A stretch of DNA of 64,000 bases from Mesorhizobium onobrychidis (GCF_024707545.1 NZ_CP062229.1:1731501-1795500), one strand, 5' to 3'; shown: positions 37,089-46,434, numbered from the stretch's first letter. A program made the numbers and translations. The notes: generated by a model not told the origin, from the letters alone.

Positions 37089-38054
37089 TCACCAGCCCGG
37101 CGAGATCTGGTTCGGCCTGGTCCGCTTCGTCTTAGAGAAGGCAAATGCCGGGAAGTCGAAGCTTCCCGTATCTTCGCCGAGCGGCACGGAAATATTGTCG
37201 AGGCTTTCCGAAATGTGGCGGGCCAGCGCGTCGACGATCTCCGGCCGCGACGTCTGGCCGCGCATGATGCCGATGCGGCAATCGGGCAGGGCGCCGAACC
37301 CGTCGGCGTCGCCCAGAACCCGCATGCCGGGCCGCAGCGCGCATTCCGGCAGCACCGAGATCGCCAGGCCGGAAAGCACCGCAGCGGTGATGACTGTCGC
37401 CGAGAAGCTGGTGAACAGGATGCGGTAGTCGCGGTTCTGCCGGTCGAGCACGTCGACGGCGGCCCGCCGCCAGATGCAGTTCGGCCGGCCGAAGGCCATC
37501 GGCAACGTATCCTGCTCATGCGTCGCGTGGTTGGCCGAAGTGACCCACAGCAGCGGTTCGCGCCGCACAACTTCCGACTGGCCGTGCGCGTCACTGTGCG
37601 TCACCAGCGCCAGATCGAGATTGCCGCGCTTGATATGGTCGACCAGCCCCGGCGTCGGCTCGCAGATAACGGTCAGCTCGACGCGCGGATTGGAACGGGC
37701 GAAGCGGGCCATGATCTCGGGCAGGAAGCGGTCGGCATAGTCGTCCGGCGTGCCGATGCGGATCGTGCCTTCGAGCCGCCGGTCGTCGAAGGCGGCCAGC
37801 GTTTCCCGATTGAGAAACAGCAACCGTCTCGCGTAGGAGAGCAGCCTGTCGCCTTCCTCGGTCAGCCTGTTGGTGCGGCCGTCCTTTTCGAACAGCGGCT
37901 TGCCGATCCGTTCCTCCAGCCGGCGCATCTGCATGGACACCGCCGACTGGGTCCGATGCACCGCTTCCGCCGCGCGGGTGAAGCTGCCGGTGTCGACGAT
38001 TGAGACGAAGGTCTGCAACTGATCGAGATCGAGTGGCGCTTTCATCGTTCCCAT
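37089..38054 (-). CDS. LysR-family transcriptional regulator
   Basis: 321 residues. Winged helix-turn-helix at about 8-66 ([59 protein letters not shown]), then the LysR substrate-binding domain ([43 protein letters not shown]). Starts ATG at 38054 or 38045. LysR genes often regulate a divergent neighbour; the divergent gene here is a DUF1127 protein across a palindromic element. Target unknown. Confidence 0.88.
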   Translation of the reverse strand: MGTMKAPLDLDQLQTFVSIVDTGSFTRAAEAVHRTQSAVSMQMRRLEERIGKPLFEKDGRTNRLTEEGDRLLSYARRLLFLNRETLAAFDDRRLEGTIRIGTPDDYADRFLPEIMARFARSNPRVELTVICEPTPGLVDHIKRGNLDLALVTHSDAHGQSEVVRREPLLWVTSANHATHEQDTLPMAFGRPNCIWRRAAVDVLDRQNRDYRILFTSFSATVITAAVLSGLAISVLPECALRPGMRVLGDADGFGALPDCRIGIMRGQTSRPEIVDALARHISESLDNISVPLGEDTGSFDFPAFAFSKTKRTRPNQISPGW

Positions 38055-38144
38055 CCATCACTGCTGTTGATGCTAAAGATTAGAAACATTCGTTGGATTA
38101 ATCAATCGAGCGATGGCAAATTCTCCATTGTCCACATGAAGGCA

Positions 38145-38193
38145 ATGCATGTCGCCTAAAGGTGGTCACCGGTTTTAGGACAACGACGTGCAT
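38145..38193. repeat. Intergenic palindrome, ATGCATGTCGCC family (single-hairpin copy)
   Basis: ATGCATGTCGCC at 38145-38156 pairs with CGACGTGCAT at 38184-38193 around CTAAA...TTTTAG. Only the first hairpin of the family is kept. Between the LysR gene and the DUF1127 gene. Confidence 0.8.
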
Positions 38194-38276
38194 CTTCTAT
38201 GGGAATCTGGACCGGAACGGCCGCTGTTGCCAGCGCCGATCACTCGTCTTCGCCCGTTCGAATGAAGGAGACTGAC

Positions 38277-38567
38277 ATGGCTACGTTTGATTTCGCCACC
38301 GAGACTTCGCGCATCACGTCGCGTCCGGCTATTGCGACGCGCGTGGTCAACACCATCTCCAACGTCTATCGCGCCTGGAAAAACCGCCGCGCCTTCTATC
38401 GCCTTGGCGAGATGTCGGATGCCGAACTTGCCGACATCGGCTTGACGCGCGCCGATCTCCACGTCGCCATCGAGGTGCCGTTCGGCCGCGATCCAACCGA
38501 GAGGCTTCGCGTCATCGCGGCCGATCGCGTAGACACGATCGAGGATCTTGCCCGCAAAGTGACCTGA
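38277..38567 (+). CDS. DUF1127 small protein
   Basis: 96 residues from the ATG at 38277 with AAGGAG 6 bases upstream. The DUF1127/YjiS motif is RAWKNRRAFYRLGEMSDAELADIGLTRADL at about residues 27-56 (shown here as its parts WKNRRAFYRLGEMSD and LADIGLTRADL). These Arg-rich proteins bind RNA and affect phosphate and C1 metabolism in alphaproteobacteria; in Rhodobacter one is co-transcribed with CcsR RNAs. Here the gene ends in its own terminator and the intervening sequence has C-rich loops but no full CCUCCUCCC. Confidence 0.85.
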   Translation: MATFDFATETSRITSRPAIATRVVNTISNVYRAWKNRRAFYRLGEMSDAELADIGLTRADLHVAIEVPFGRDPTERLRVIAADRVDTIEDLARKVT

Positions 38568-38659
38568 TCGCGTTGGTTGCGTGCCCTTGGGGTGCGCGGC
38601 GCTAAAGGATTTCGCAGGCTCCCACTCCCTGCCGGTTCCCCGCCGGCCCGCCTGCACAC

Positions 38660-38694
38660 TGCCCGGTTCTCACAAGGACCGGGCATTTTTCTTT
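38660..38694 (+). terminator. Terminator after the DUF1127 gene
   Basis: TGCCCGGT (38660-38667) pairs with ACCGGGCA (38678-38685), 10-base loop, followed by TTTTTCTTT. Plus-strand orientation. Confidence 0.85.
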
Positions 38695-38733
38695 GGGCGG
38701 GGCTCAAGATCAGGTTGCGGCCGCCTCGTCGGT

Positions 38734-39609
38734 TTAGCGCCGATCCATGCCTCGCTTGAACTGATCGAAGATCGATTCCACGCCCTTCTGATAATCGTCG
38801 CGTTGCTGCGCGCCTGCCTCGAACATCTTGCCGAACAAATCGTCGAACGGATTGCGTGGCCTGCCGCTCGGATTGGCCTGTGGCTGCGGCGCTTCGCGCT
38901 GCTGCGGCGCTTCGCGCTGCGGCTGTTGCGCGCCGCCGCCGAACATATCCTGCAGCACCTTGCCGAGCGGATTGTCGCCATAGGGGTTTGGTGTCTGCTG
39001 CGGCTGCTGCGCGCCGCCGAACATGTCCTGCAGCACCTTGCCGAACGGATTGTCCATCGGGCCGGGCTGCGGTGCCGGGCGCTGTTGCGGTGCCGGCGCC
39101 TGTGCGCCGCCGCCGGCCTGCCGCATCATCTGCTCGATGATCTCGCCGAGCGGATTGCCGCCGCCGAATCCGCCTGCTGCCTGCATCTGATTTGTGGTCT
39201 GCTTGAACAGTCCGCCCATCACCATCGAAGCCACAGCCGGCAGCATCTGCTGCAAGACCTGCTGGCTGACGCCGCTCGCCTGCGCAGCCTGGCTGGCAAC
39301 GGCGCGGGACAGCTCTTTCGAGCCGAACAGATGGCCAAGAATGCCGTTGCCTTCATCGACGCCCTGCGGCGAGAAAGCCCGGCTTGCGTCCTCGAAATAT
39401 TTGGCGTGCTGGCCGCTGGCCATTGCCGTCATGAACGCGCCGAGCCCGTAGGGGTCCGAGGTGCTGCGCTTCAGCCCCTGTGAAAAGGCCGGCAGCAGCG
39501 CCTCGACCGCCGATTGCGCTTGCTGCTGCGAAAGCCCGAACTGTTGGGCCAGGGCCTGCATGCCGTTGCCGTTTTGAGCCTGCGCCAGAATGTCGAACAA
39601 GGAAGGCAT
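38734..39609 (-). CDS. DUF937 protein with Gln/Pro-rich NPFGKVLQDMFGG repeats
   Basis: 291 residues. The N-terminal half (to about 150) is a DUF937 domain (MPSLFDILAQAQNGNGM, AVEALLPAFSQGLKRS, QMLPAVASMVMGGLFKQ). The C-terminal half repeats a short unit: NPLGEIIEQMMRQ, NPFGKVLQDMFGG, NPLGKVLQDMFGGG and NPFDDLFGKMF, separated by Gln/Pro/Ala linkers. No signal peptide. The repeats probably form amphipathic helices on a flexible tail. Function unknown; DUF937 relatives (YidB) are small soluble proteins. Confidence 0.8.
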   Translation of the reverse strand: MPSLFDILAQAQNGNGMQALAQQFGLSQQQAQSAVEALLPAFSQGLKRSTSDPYGLGAFMTAMASGQHAKYFEDASRAFSPQGVDEGNGILGHLFGSKELSRAVASQAAQASGVSQQVLQQMLPAVASMVMGGLFKQTTNQMQAAGGFGGGNPLGEIIEQMMRQAGGGAQAPAPQQRPAPQPGPMDNPFGKVLQDMFGGAQQPQQTPNPYGDNPLGKVLQDMFGGGAQQPQREAPQQREAPQPQANPSGRPRNPFDDLFGKMFEAGAQQRDDYQKGVESIFDQFKRGMDRR

Positions 39610-39650
39610 TGGTTTTCTCCTCCGGGAAGGTCCTCGCAGGAGAGCCTACC

Positions 39651-39750
39651 GCATCGGCCCGAAAATCGGAATCGATTTTCGGAAAGCACGATGCGTAGCT
39701 TAAAGAGAGTTGGAGCGTCCTTGCGCGTTCAATAGGACGCGCGGCGCTCT
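39651..39750. repeat. Two-part palindromic element (CATGATCC/GACGCGC family)
   Basis: CCGAAAATCG (39659-39668) with CGATTTTCGG (39673-39682) inside GCATCG...CGATGC, then GAGCGTCC...GGACGCGCGGCGCTC at 39713-39749. Same modules as 23066-23169 and 41203-41305. Confidence 0.85.
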
Positions 39751-39815
39751 AATTGGTTTCTATCACTGATTGAAGCGACTTTTCCTGAGCTGTCGACGAA
39801 GCGGATAGCGAGCAG

Positions 39816-41189
39816 CTAATACGCATACTCCATGAACACCGGCTCGATCGAGCCGCCCCAGCGGGTATGATAGGCGGAGAGCAGCTCCTCGGCGCTGGTC
39901 GTGCCGCGTGCGACGACTTCGTCCAGCGTGCTGAGGAACGAAGTTTCGTCGTAGCCGTCGCGGTTCTTGCGGCCGCGGTTCTTCAGCCCCATGCGCGAGA
40001 CGACGAGCACGTCGCGGGCGATCTCGCGCAGTGTCGTGTTGCGGAACGGCGCCGAAATGCCCTGTTCCGGCACGGCGTTGCGCATCGCCAGCACTTCTTC
40101 ATAGGTCCAGCTCGAGGTCAGCGCCTCGGCCGCGTCGAGCGCCGCCGCGTCATAGAGCAGCCCGACCCAGAAGGCCGGCAGCGCGCAGATGCGCCGCCAC
40201 GGTCCGCCATCGGCGCCGCGCATTTCAAGGAAGCGCTTCAATCGCACGTCGGGAAACAGCGTCGACAGGTGGTTCGCCCAATCGCCCATCGTCGGCAGCC
40301 CGTCGGGGATCTCGTTGCGGGCCGCACCTGCCATGAACTGGCGGAAGGTGACGTGCGTCATGTCGTGGTACTGGCCATCGCGGATGACGAAGTACATCGG
40401 CACGTCGAGCGCCCATTCGACATAGTCGGCGAAGCCGAAATCGGGCGAGAAGCAGAAGTCGAGCAGGCCCGAGCGCTGGTTGTCGGTGTCGCGCCAGATG
40501 TCGCCGCGCCAGCTCTGAAATCCGTTGGGCCGGCCCTCGGTGAACGGCGAGTTGGCGAACAGCGCCGTCGACAGCGGCTGCAGCTTCAGCGACACCTGCA
40601 TCTTGCGGCGCATGTCGGCCTCGCTCTCGAAGTCGAGATTCACCTGGATGGTGCAGGTGCGGTACATCATGTCGAGGCCTTTGGTGCCGACCTTGGGCAT
40701 GTAGCGCGTCATGATCTCGTAGCGCGACTTCGGCATTTTCGGCGTCTCGGCCAGCGACCATTTCGGGCTGCCGCCGAGGCCGAGGAAGCGGATGCCCATC
40801 GACTCGGCGATCTGGCGCACCTGCGCCAGATGCGCATTGCCCTCGCGGCAGGTCTGGTGGATCGTCTCCAGCGGCGCGCCGGACAGTTCGAACTGGCCGC
40901 CGGGTTCCAGCGAAATCGCGCCCTGGCCGGTCGGCTCGACCAGCCCGATAATGCGGCCGGCATCCATGATCGGATCCCAGCCGAGTTTTTCCTGCATGCC
41001 TTCGAGAATGGCGCGGATGCCGTGATCGCCGCCATAGGGCACCGGCGCATTGCCGTCGACATAGAACGGGAATTTCTCGTGTTCGGTGCCGATGCGCCAT
41101 TTGTCGCGCGGCTTGTTGCCTTCAGCCAGATGCTCGACAAGCTCGTCGACGCCTTCGATCGGCCGGAAATCGGTTGTGTCGCGCGCCAT
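39816..41189 (-). CDS. gshA: Glutamate-cysteine ligase, plant/alphaproteobacterial type
   Basis: First step of glutathione synthesis: ATP-dependent joining of Glu and Cys in the cytosol. 457 residues from the ATG at 41189; a longer frame adds only sequence from the adjacent palindrome. WRIGTEHEKFPFYVD is the Glu/ATP-binding opening of the GCS2 family, ISLEPGGQFELSGAP the conserved loop, and MYRTCTIQVNLDFESEADM the active-site strand. Glutathione is required for rhizobial symbiosis and stress survival. In related rhizobia gshA follows rsmE directly; here an IS element separates them. Confidence 0.95.
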   Translation of the reverse strand: MARDTTDFRPIEGVDELVEHLAEGNKPRDKWRIGTEHEKFPFYVDGNAPVPYGGDHGIRAILEGMQEKLGWDPIMDAGRIIGLVEPTGQGAISLEPGGQFELSGAPLETIHQTCREGNAHLAQVRQIAESMGIRFLGLGGSPKWSLAETPKMPKSRYEIMTRYMPKVGTKGLDMMYRTCTIQVNLDFESEADMRRKMQVSLKLQPLSTALFANSPFTEGRPNGFQSWRGDIWRDTDNQRSGLLDFCFSPDFGFADYVEWALDVPMYFVIRDGQYHDMTHVTFRQFMAGAARNEIPDGLPTMGDWANHLSTLFPDVRLKRFLEMRGADGGPWRRICALPAFWVGLLYDAAALDAAEALTSSWTYEEVLAMRNAVPEQGISAPFRNTTLREIARDVLVVSRMGLKNRGRKNRDGYDETSFLSTLDEVVARGTTSAEELLSAYHTRWGGSIEPVFMEYAY

Positions 41190-41202
41190 GAACAGCCCTC
41201 CG

Positions 41203-41305
41203 ACGCATGACCCGAAAATCGGCATCGATTTTCGCTGGGGATCATGCGCCAAACCAAAGTGCTACAACGTCCTATGCGCGTCCGAAAGGACGCGCGGCGC
41301 TGCAG
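41203..41305. repeat. Two-part palindromic element upstream of gshA
   Basis: GCATGACCCGAAAATCG...CGATTTTCGC...GATCATGCGC (to about 41248), then GCTACAACGTCC...GGACGCGCGGCGCTGCAG (41261-41305). It is just 14 bases from the gshA start, so it lies in the gshA leader. Confidence 0.85.
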
Positions 41306-41408
41306 GCGGCCGGACGACCGCCGGCGCTAGATGGACGAAATGTCAGTAGGCGATCAAGCGAAAAATCCTGAGCCACAGGGTAACTGGAATTGATTGACGC
41401 TGCTCCTT

Positions 41409-42959
41409 CCTTCTCCCCTTGTGGGCTAGCGTGCGCACACATCTGATTTGGCGGGGATTAGTTTGGATTTGCAAGAGCGAAGCCCTCGGCGATGGCGTGG
41501 AAGCGTTTGAGGCCGTTGCTGAAGGTGACGGGACCTGGCGGCCGCTCCTTTGCGTAGCCGTTCCACCCTCCCAGCCGGGCGATGCACCAAGCGGCCCAGG
41601 CGAGCGTGTGTTGCGGATGCGGGTTGTTCTGCTTTTGGGTCTTGCCTTCGAGCCTGGCAATCAGCGCCTCCAGCACGGTGATCTCGGCGGGGCTGAAGAG
41701 GCGTGCAGCCTTGAAGGCCTGGCCGGCGGCATCGCGCCCGTGCACGAGTTGCATGACCCTGGTGGCGACGATCAGCGCGGTCGCGGCCAGCCGTTCGAGT
41801 GCCTCACCATCGGCAAGCAGGCTTTCCTCCAGATCGATGGCCTGCGACTTCACGGTTCGGAACAGCTGTTCGACGGTCCAGCGCAACCGGTAGAGATCGA
41901 CCATGCGGCAAGCGTCGGCGAGCGTTTTGACCGCGTGAGTGGTCAACAGCCGCCAGATCACCGCTTCCTTGGGCGAAGGCGGATCGATCTCGCGCACTTC
42001 GACCATGTTGAGCGTGATCTCGCGCGGATCGCGACAGTCGGCACCAAGGCGCGGCTGGCGCAAGGCGACCGCGGCGAAGCGAACGGCCAGTTGCACCTTG
42101 CGCGCCGGTCGGCCGGGACGCGCCTGCAGTTCGAAGGCGGTCCGGCCGGCTTCCGGCGTTTTGGCGATCTCGCCGAACAGACGGCCGCCCTGCTCACCCA
42201 GAGCCCGGTCGCGCACGGCGCGGATGAGCACATGCGTGCGCTCGTCAGGCAGCCTTGCCAGCACTTCGTAGATGTCGGCCTCGCGGTCGCCGATCACGGT
42301 AGCCAGCGGCGTGTCGGTCAGCGCCTGGCGGGCCGCCTTGGCGGTGGCGATCCATTTGTAGCTTTCCTTGGCTTCGATCGGCAGGGCTTGGTAGTCGTGC
42401 GCCTTCTGCCCCCGGCGCCGCCAGATCGTGGCAGCCGCAAGCCCCAGCACCGAGCCGTCGGCGGCATCCACGGCCAGCGCCGGGTGGACGAACAGCCCGA
42501 CATCCTTGCCGTTGCCGACATGCCCGAGGCCGCGCTTGCGCGAGGCCTTGGCCTCATAGTTGATCTCGCTGCTGTCCTCAATGATCAGCACATGGCGGCC
42601 GGCCGCCGCCTCGCCCGTTCGCGCCGCCGCCGTGCGCACGATCTCCGGCACCGTCACTTGGGGATTGCGAAACAGCCGCGTGAACGCAATCTGTTCCGCC
42701 CGCGTATCGGCCAGCCTGCGCAGGCCCGCGCTGACGCGCGTGCACATGCGCTCCAGCACCATGCTCCCCTTTTTTGCAGGCGCAGGTCGCCGAAGTATCC
42801 AAGCAGCAAAGCCATCGTCGAAATCTCCCGAATCAACAATGGCAGCTACAGAATCACACATGATTCCAACCCCACAAGCCAAACCTGCTACCCGACCAAA
42901 CTCCCTTGACACCTCTCCGAAGCAGATGTGTGCGCACGCTAGCCCACAAGGGGAGAAGG
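41409..42959 (-). mobile_element. IS4-family insertion sequence between gshA and rsmE
   Basis: A transposase gene flanked by perfect 37-base inverted repeats at 41409-41445 and 42923-42959. The outer 17 bases (CCTTCTCCCCTTGTGGG) match the genome's own palindromic repeat family, so the true IS ends may be GTGCGCACACATCTG at 41431 and its mirror at 42937. In that case GCTAGC at both sides (41425-41430 and 42938-42943) is a 6-base target duplication, and the IS sits at the centre of a host palindrome. Full length about 1.5 kb. Confidence 0.88.
41458..42815 (-). CDS. IS4-family DDE transposase with a -1 frameshift near the N-terminus
   Basis: Catalyses cut-and-paste transposition of the flanking IS. 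The probable start is the ATG at 42815 (MALLLGYFGDLRLQK, GGGAGA site 8 bases upstream). It is in a different frame from the main body, which continues KGSMVLERMCTRVSAGLRRL. The join is at a run of six A on the coding strand (42770-42775), so expression needs -1 slippage or the gene is broken. The body carries IEDSSEINY, VIGDREADIYEVL and YRLRWTVEQLFRTVKSQ, the DDE residues and the YREK-like motif of IS4 enzymes. The frame-continuous ORF could also start at 42912 without a shift. Confidence 0.8.
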
Positions 42960-42967
42960 GAAGTGCG

Positions 42968-43702
42968 TCACCAGTCCCCGATTGTTGCCTGTATCACCGC
43001 CAGTGCCGCCACCGCAGCCGTATCGGCGCGCAGGATGCGCGGCCCGAGCGGAATGGCGGTTACGAAAGGTAGCGCCCTCAGTATCCTTCGTTCCTCGTCG
43101 GAAAATCCGCCCTCGGGTCCAACCAGCAGCCCGAGTTTCTTCTCCCGCACCGCTTGCAGCGCCGGCAGAGGATTGTTGGTGGAAGCGTCCTCGTCGCAGA
43201 AGATCAACCGCCGCTCCTTGTCCCAGCCGGCCAGCAGGCGTTCGAACCTTTCCGCTTCGCGCAAATCCGGCACTGCTAGGATGCCGCATTGTTCGGCGGC
43301 CTCGACGACATTGGCACGCAGGCGTTCGATGCCGGGCCTTGCCACTTGCGTGTGCTGGGTGATGACCGGCTGCAGGACGCCGGCGCCCATCTCGACCGCC
43401 TTCTGCACAAGATAATCGAGCCGACCCTGCTTCAATGGCGCAAAGCAGTAGACGAGATCTGGCAGCGGCGGCTGCGGCCGCTGCAAGGCCAGCACCTTCA
43501 GGCGTACCGCCTTTTTTGATTTGGCGGCGATTGCCGCCGACCATTCGCCGTCGCGGCCGTTGAACAACAAGACTTCGGCGCCTTCGCCGAGCCGCAGCAC
43601 ATGCATCAGGTAGTGGCCCTGCTGCGGGATCGCCTCGAACTCGATGTCAGGTCCGAGGTCGTCCGGCACGAACAGCCGCTGCATCTTGTAGTTGGCGCGC
43701 AT
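42968..43702 (-). CDS. rsmE: 16S rRNA (uracil1498-N3)-methyltransferase
   Basis: Methylates U1498 of 16S rRNA in the 30S subunit using SAM. 244 residues. The N-terminal PUA-like domain has QRLFVPDDL and [15 protein letters not shown]; the SPOUT knot domain has [17 protein letters not shown] and [17 protein letters not shown], diagnostic of RsmE. The right IS inverted repeat ends only eight bases after its stop codon. A conserved hypothetical gene lies 31 bases upstream, same strand. Confidence 0.94.
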   Translation of the reverse strand: MRANYKMQRLFVPDDLGPDIEFEAIPQQGHYLMHVLRLGEGAEVLLFNGRDGEWSAAIAAKSKKAVRLKVLALQRPQPPLPDLVYCFAPLKQGRLDYLVQKAVEMGAGVLQPVITQHTQVARPGIERLRANVVEAAEQCGILAVPDLREAERFERLLAGWDKERRLIFCDEDASTNNPLPALQAVREKKLGLLVGPEGGFSDEERRILRALPFVTAIPLGPRILRADTAAVAALAVIQATIGDW

Positions 43703-43733
43703 CGCCGAGGAATGGGCGAGCCAAACCTTGGCG

Positions 43734-44396
43734 TCAAGTCTCGGCCGAGGGATGCCAGACTGGTTCGTAGCCTTGCCTCAGCACGGAAACGGTGGTTGTC
43801 GGCGTAAGCAGGCGAAGCGGACGGCCGGCAAAACCGCCGAACCCCGCCGGATCACCATAGCCTGCGAACGACCAGCGCAGCGCCTTGCCGCCACGCATCG
43901 CGTAGGCGTCGCCGCCGTCCGCAACCATGGCGCCGTCCGGCAACCCGGCAAGCTCTCCTGTGGATACGACCGGTGCCTGCCCACCCGACGCCAGCCGCTC
44001 TTTATGCAGCCGCTTGTCGACCTGCGGTGCACGCGGCACGGCAATGCCGAAGGCCATGCCGAAGCGCCGGACGAAATCGCTCGCCCGCTCGCGCCGGCAG
44101 AAGAAGCAGGGCCGATGCCCGGCCGAAAGCGCGGTCACCTCGTCCAGGAAAAACAATTCGGTCCAGCCGGCCTTGCCACCCGATTGGCCGTCGCTTTGCC
44201 TGTTTCGGCCCATCGGCTCGCGCCGCACATCGCGGAATTGGCAGACGCAGATGATCCAGGCATGCAGCGCCCAGCGCTTTTTCAGCAGCGTCTTCGTTTC
44301 GGGGTCATGGATGATACCGCGATTGCCCATGAACAGGCCGCGCTCCGGCACGGCATGGAGGGCGCCGAACGGGTCGACCCGGTTCTGCAGTGGCAT
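43734..44396 (-). CDS. Conserved hypothetical protein with CxxC motif
   Basis: 220 residues from the ATG at 44396 ([20 protein letters not shown], then [13 protein letters not shown]). The longer open frame upstream is antisense to the amidotransferase gene and is rejected. A central [17 protein letters not shown] holds the only CxxC. I recognise it as a widespread conserved protein of soil proteobacteria without a named domain. The sequence shows no signal peptide or membrane helix. It probably shares a transcript with rsmE. Confidence 0.7.
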   Translation of the reverse strand: MPLQNRVDPFGALHAVPERGLFMGNRGIIHDPETKTLLKKRWALHAWIICVCQFRDVRREPMGRNRQSDGQSGGKAGWTELFFLDEVTALSAGHRPCFFCRRERASDFVRRFGMAFGIAVPRAPQVDKRLHKERLASGGQAPVVSTGELAGLPDGAMVADGGDAYAMRGGKALRWSFAGYGDPAGFGGFAGRPLRLLTPTTTVSVLRQGYEPVWHPSAET

Positions 44397-44465
44397 AGCT
44401 TTCTCCCTGAATGCGCATCTTGGCTGGAATGATGACGGCATGATATCGCTCGTCGCATCATTTTC

Positions 44466-45182
44466 ATGTCGGCAGGTTTTTCGATGCGGGTGCTGGTGGT
44501 CCAGAATTTCGACAGTGAGGGCCTTGGCCAGATCGGCGCAGCGCTTGTCGAGGCGGGCGCCGATATCGACCTGCGCCGGCCCTATTGTGGCGAGACGCTG
44601 CCGCACGACAGCGCTGCGCACGACGCCATGGTCGTGCTCGGCGGCGCCCAGAATGCGCTGGACGACGAGATTTGCCCGTATTTTCCTGAACTGCTCGACC
44701 TGACGCGCGATTTCGCCGGCAAGGATCGCGCCGTGCTCGGTATCTGCCTTGGCAGCCAGCTGGTCGCGCGTGCCTTCGGCGGCGAGAACCGGATCGGCGG
44801 CGCCTCTGAATTCGGCTGGCACAAGGTCTCGCTTACCCCGGCGGCGAAGGCCGATCCGGTGCTCGCCGCGCTGCCTGAAAATTTCCCCATCTTCGAATGG
44901 CACGACGACACGTTTGTGCTGCCTGAAGGTGCCGTGCGGCTCGCCGGCAACGAAGTCGCCGAGAACCAGGCGTTTCGCGTCGGCCGCGCCGTCTATGGCT
45001 TCCAGTTCCATTTCGAGGCGGACCGGCCGATGGTCCGCGACTGGAGCACATCCTTCGCCCCGCTCATAGCCGAGCGGCACCCTGACTGGAGCGACCGGCT
45101 CGATGACGAAATGGCCCGCAACGGACCGGACGCCGATGCCGCCGGGCTGGCCATCGCCCGCGCCTGGGTGGCGACGATCTGA
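44466..45182 (+). CDS. Type 1 glutamine amidotransferase
   Basis: 238 residues (232 from an alternative ATG at 44484). Class I GATase triad: nucleophile Cys in VLGICLGSQLVARAFGG, His and Glu in YGFQFHFEADRP. The opening MRVLVVQNFDSEGLGQIG and VVLGGAQNALDD match free-standing GMP-synthase-like amidotransferases. It probably hydrolyses glutamine or a gamma-glutamyl amide; no synthetase partner is adjacent, so the substrate is open. Divergent from the conserved hypothetical gene. Confidence 0.83.
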   Translation: MSAGFSMRVLVVQNFDSEGLGQIGAALVEAGADIDLRRPYCGETLPHDSAAHDAMVVLGGAQNALDDEICPYFPELLDLTRDFAGKDRAVLGICLGSQLVARAFGGENRIGGASEFGWHKVSLTPAAKADPVLAALPENFPIFEWHDDTFVLPEGAVRLAGNEVAENQAFRVGRAVYGFQFHFEADRPMVRDWSTSFAPLIAERHPDWSDRLDDEMARNGPDADAAGLAIARAWVATI

Positions 45183-45458
45183 CGGCAGTCAGTACCGACG
45201 TTGCATATTTGGCACGCCGGCAAAAATCCGCTGTGGACAGCTTGTTTCGTCCTTGGCTTGTGGCCGCCCGCCACCTTAGAAGGCACGCGCTCTGCATCTT
45301 CCATGCAACGCGATGAACCTTTTGTCTCACTCGCGCGACACATCGCCGATACAGAAACTGCCTAGAAGCGTGAAATCGTCGAAACTTTGAGACGCATTTT
45401 TTCGTTTCAACCCATTCGTAACCCGCCTCGTGCACAGATGCAGAAAGCTCAACAAGAG

Positions 45459-45599
45459 ATGACGTCCGTGAAAGCAGCGCTTCTGTCCTTTGTCATGTTG
45501 TCGGCCATCGTGTTGTGCGGCTTCGGCACCTATGCCGGCGACGCAGCCAACAACCACAACGCCGTCGACGGCTACGGCGTCACCGCCGCGCTTCGCTAA
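45459..45599 (+). CDS. Small secreted or membrane-anchored protein
   Basis: 46 residues: MTSVKAALLSFVMLSAIVLC is a signal-peptide-like helix, followed by a short Asn/Gly-rich tail (GDAANNHNAVDGYGVTAALR). Other possible starts at 45438 and 45387 only lengthen the cytoplasmic end. The 276-base gap upstream has no other gene and could hold its promoter. A GCGCGACGCGCG palindrome remnant follows the stop. Function unknown. Confidence 0.5.
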   Translation: MTSVKAALLSFVMLSAIVLCGFGTYAGDAANNHNAVDGYGVTAALR

Positions 45600-45625
45600 A
45601 ACAAAGCCTTGAGGCGCGACGCGCG

Positions 45626-46420
45626 TTAACCCCTCTCGCCTGACACCACCAGGATACGCTTGTCGGCGCCGTCGACAACGAGCGCGCTGAGGTTTCCCGT
45701 CTGGTAGGCGAGCGTGTCGATATTGACGCGGTTGACCATCACTTCCGCCTCCGGCACCGGCGTGTGGCCATGCACCACGATCTTCGGATGCAGGCCGGAA
45801 TGGTTGTGGAAGACATCGCGGATCCAGATCAGGTCCTGCGTGCTCTGACTTTCCAGCGCAATGCCCGGCCGGATGCCGGCATGGCAGAAGAAGAAGTCGC
45901 CGAACGTCAGCGAAAACGGCAGCGACTGCAGGAACTCGACATGGCTTTTCGGCACGGCCTCGACCAGCGCCGCATGACCTTGCCGCAGCGCCGCGTCGGA
46001 CCTGCCAAACCACGCGCCGCCGCCTTCATTGATCGCCACGCCATAGGATTGCGCGGTTTGGATGCCGCCATAGCGTATGAAAAGCCCGTCCGGATCAGGG
46101 CTATCGAGAAAGTCGAGAAAGCCGATGTCGTGGTTGCCGGCGAGCATCAGGTGGCGCGGGTCGCGTTTTCTCACTTCGATCAGGAAATCGATGACGCCCT
46201 TGGAGTCCGGGCCGCGGTCGACATAGTCGCCGAGATGGATGACACGCCAGTCGGCCGGCCGCGCCTGGCGGATCTCGGCCGCAATCCGTCGGTACATGGC
46301 GGCGAGCAGGTCGAGCCGGCCATGCACATCGCCGACCGCATAGATGCGCATGCCTTCCGGTCCGCGCGCGTCGAGAAAGTGGATGCCGGGGGTGGTCAAT
46401 GCGTCCATCTCAGTGATCAT
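45626..46420 (-). CDS. Metallophosphoesterase / PPP-type serine-threonine phosphatase
   Basis: 264 residues from the ATG at 46420 (another at 46408). All metal-site motifs are present: GDVHGRLDLL, GDYVDRGPDSKG, GNHD in LMLAGNHDIGFL, HAGIRPG, and VHGHTP. This order is that of the PPP/ApaH-like family; the loop lengths fit bacterial protein phosphatases better than ApaH. Soluble, cytosolic. It starts 14 bases after lldD on the same strand and is probably co-transcribed, though a metabolic link is not obvious. Confidence 0.86.
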   Translation of the reverse strand: MITEMDALTTPGIHFLDARGPEGMRIYAVGDVHGRLDLLAAMYRRIAAEIRQARPADWRVIHLGDYVDRGPDSKGVIDFLIEVRKRDPRHLMLAGNHDIGFLDFLDSPDPDGLFIRYGGIQTAQSYGVAINEGGGAWFGRSDAALRQGHAALVEAVPKSHVEFLQSLPFSLTFGDFFFCHAGIRPGIALESQSTQDLIWIRDVFHNHSGLHPKIVVHGHTPVPEAEVMVNRVNIDTLAYQTGNLSALVVDGADKRILVVSGERG

Positions 46421-46434
46421 GCCGTCACGGGCGT

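Noticed and set aside
38568..38690. Cuckoo-type RNA after the DUF1127 gene, as known in Rhodobacter
   Set aside because: There is a terminator and some CTCCC/CCCCG sequence, but no CCUCCUCCC loop, so only the terminator is supported.
41419..42909. 496-codon plus-strand open frame opposite the transposase
   Set aside because: Antisense of the IS4-type gene; the DDE motifs are on the minus strand and the plus product is Arg/Gly-rich noise.
42923..42959. Calling the full 37-base inverted repeat the certain IS terminus
   Set aside because: The outer 17 bases equal the arms of a host repeat family and GCTAGC is itself palindromic, so host palindrome plus target duplication explains them as well.
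44397..45080. N-terminal extension of the conserved hypothetical at 43734
   Set aside because: This part is exactly antisense to the glutamine amidotransferase; the conserved protein begins at the ATG at 44396.
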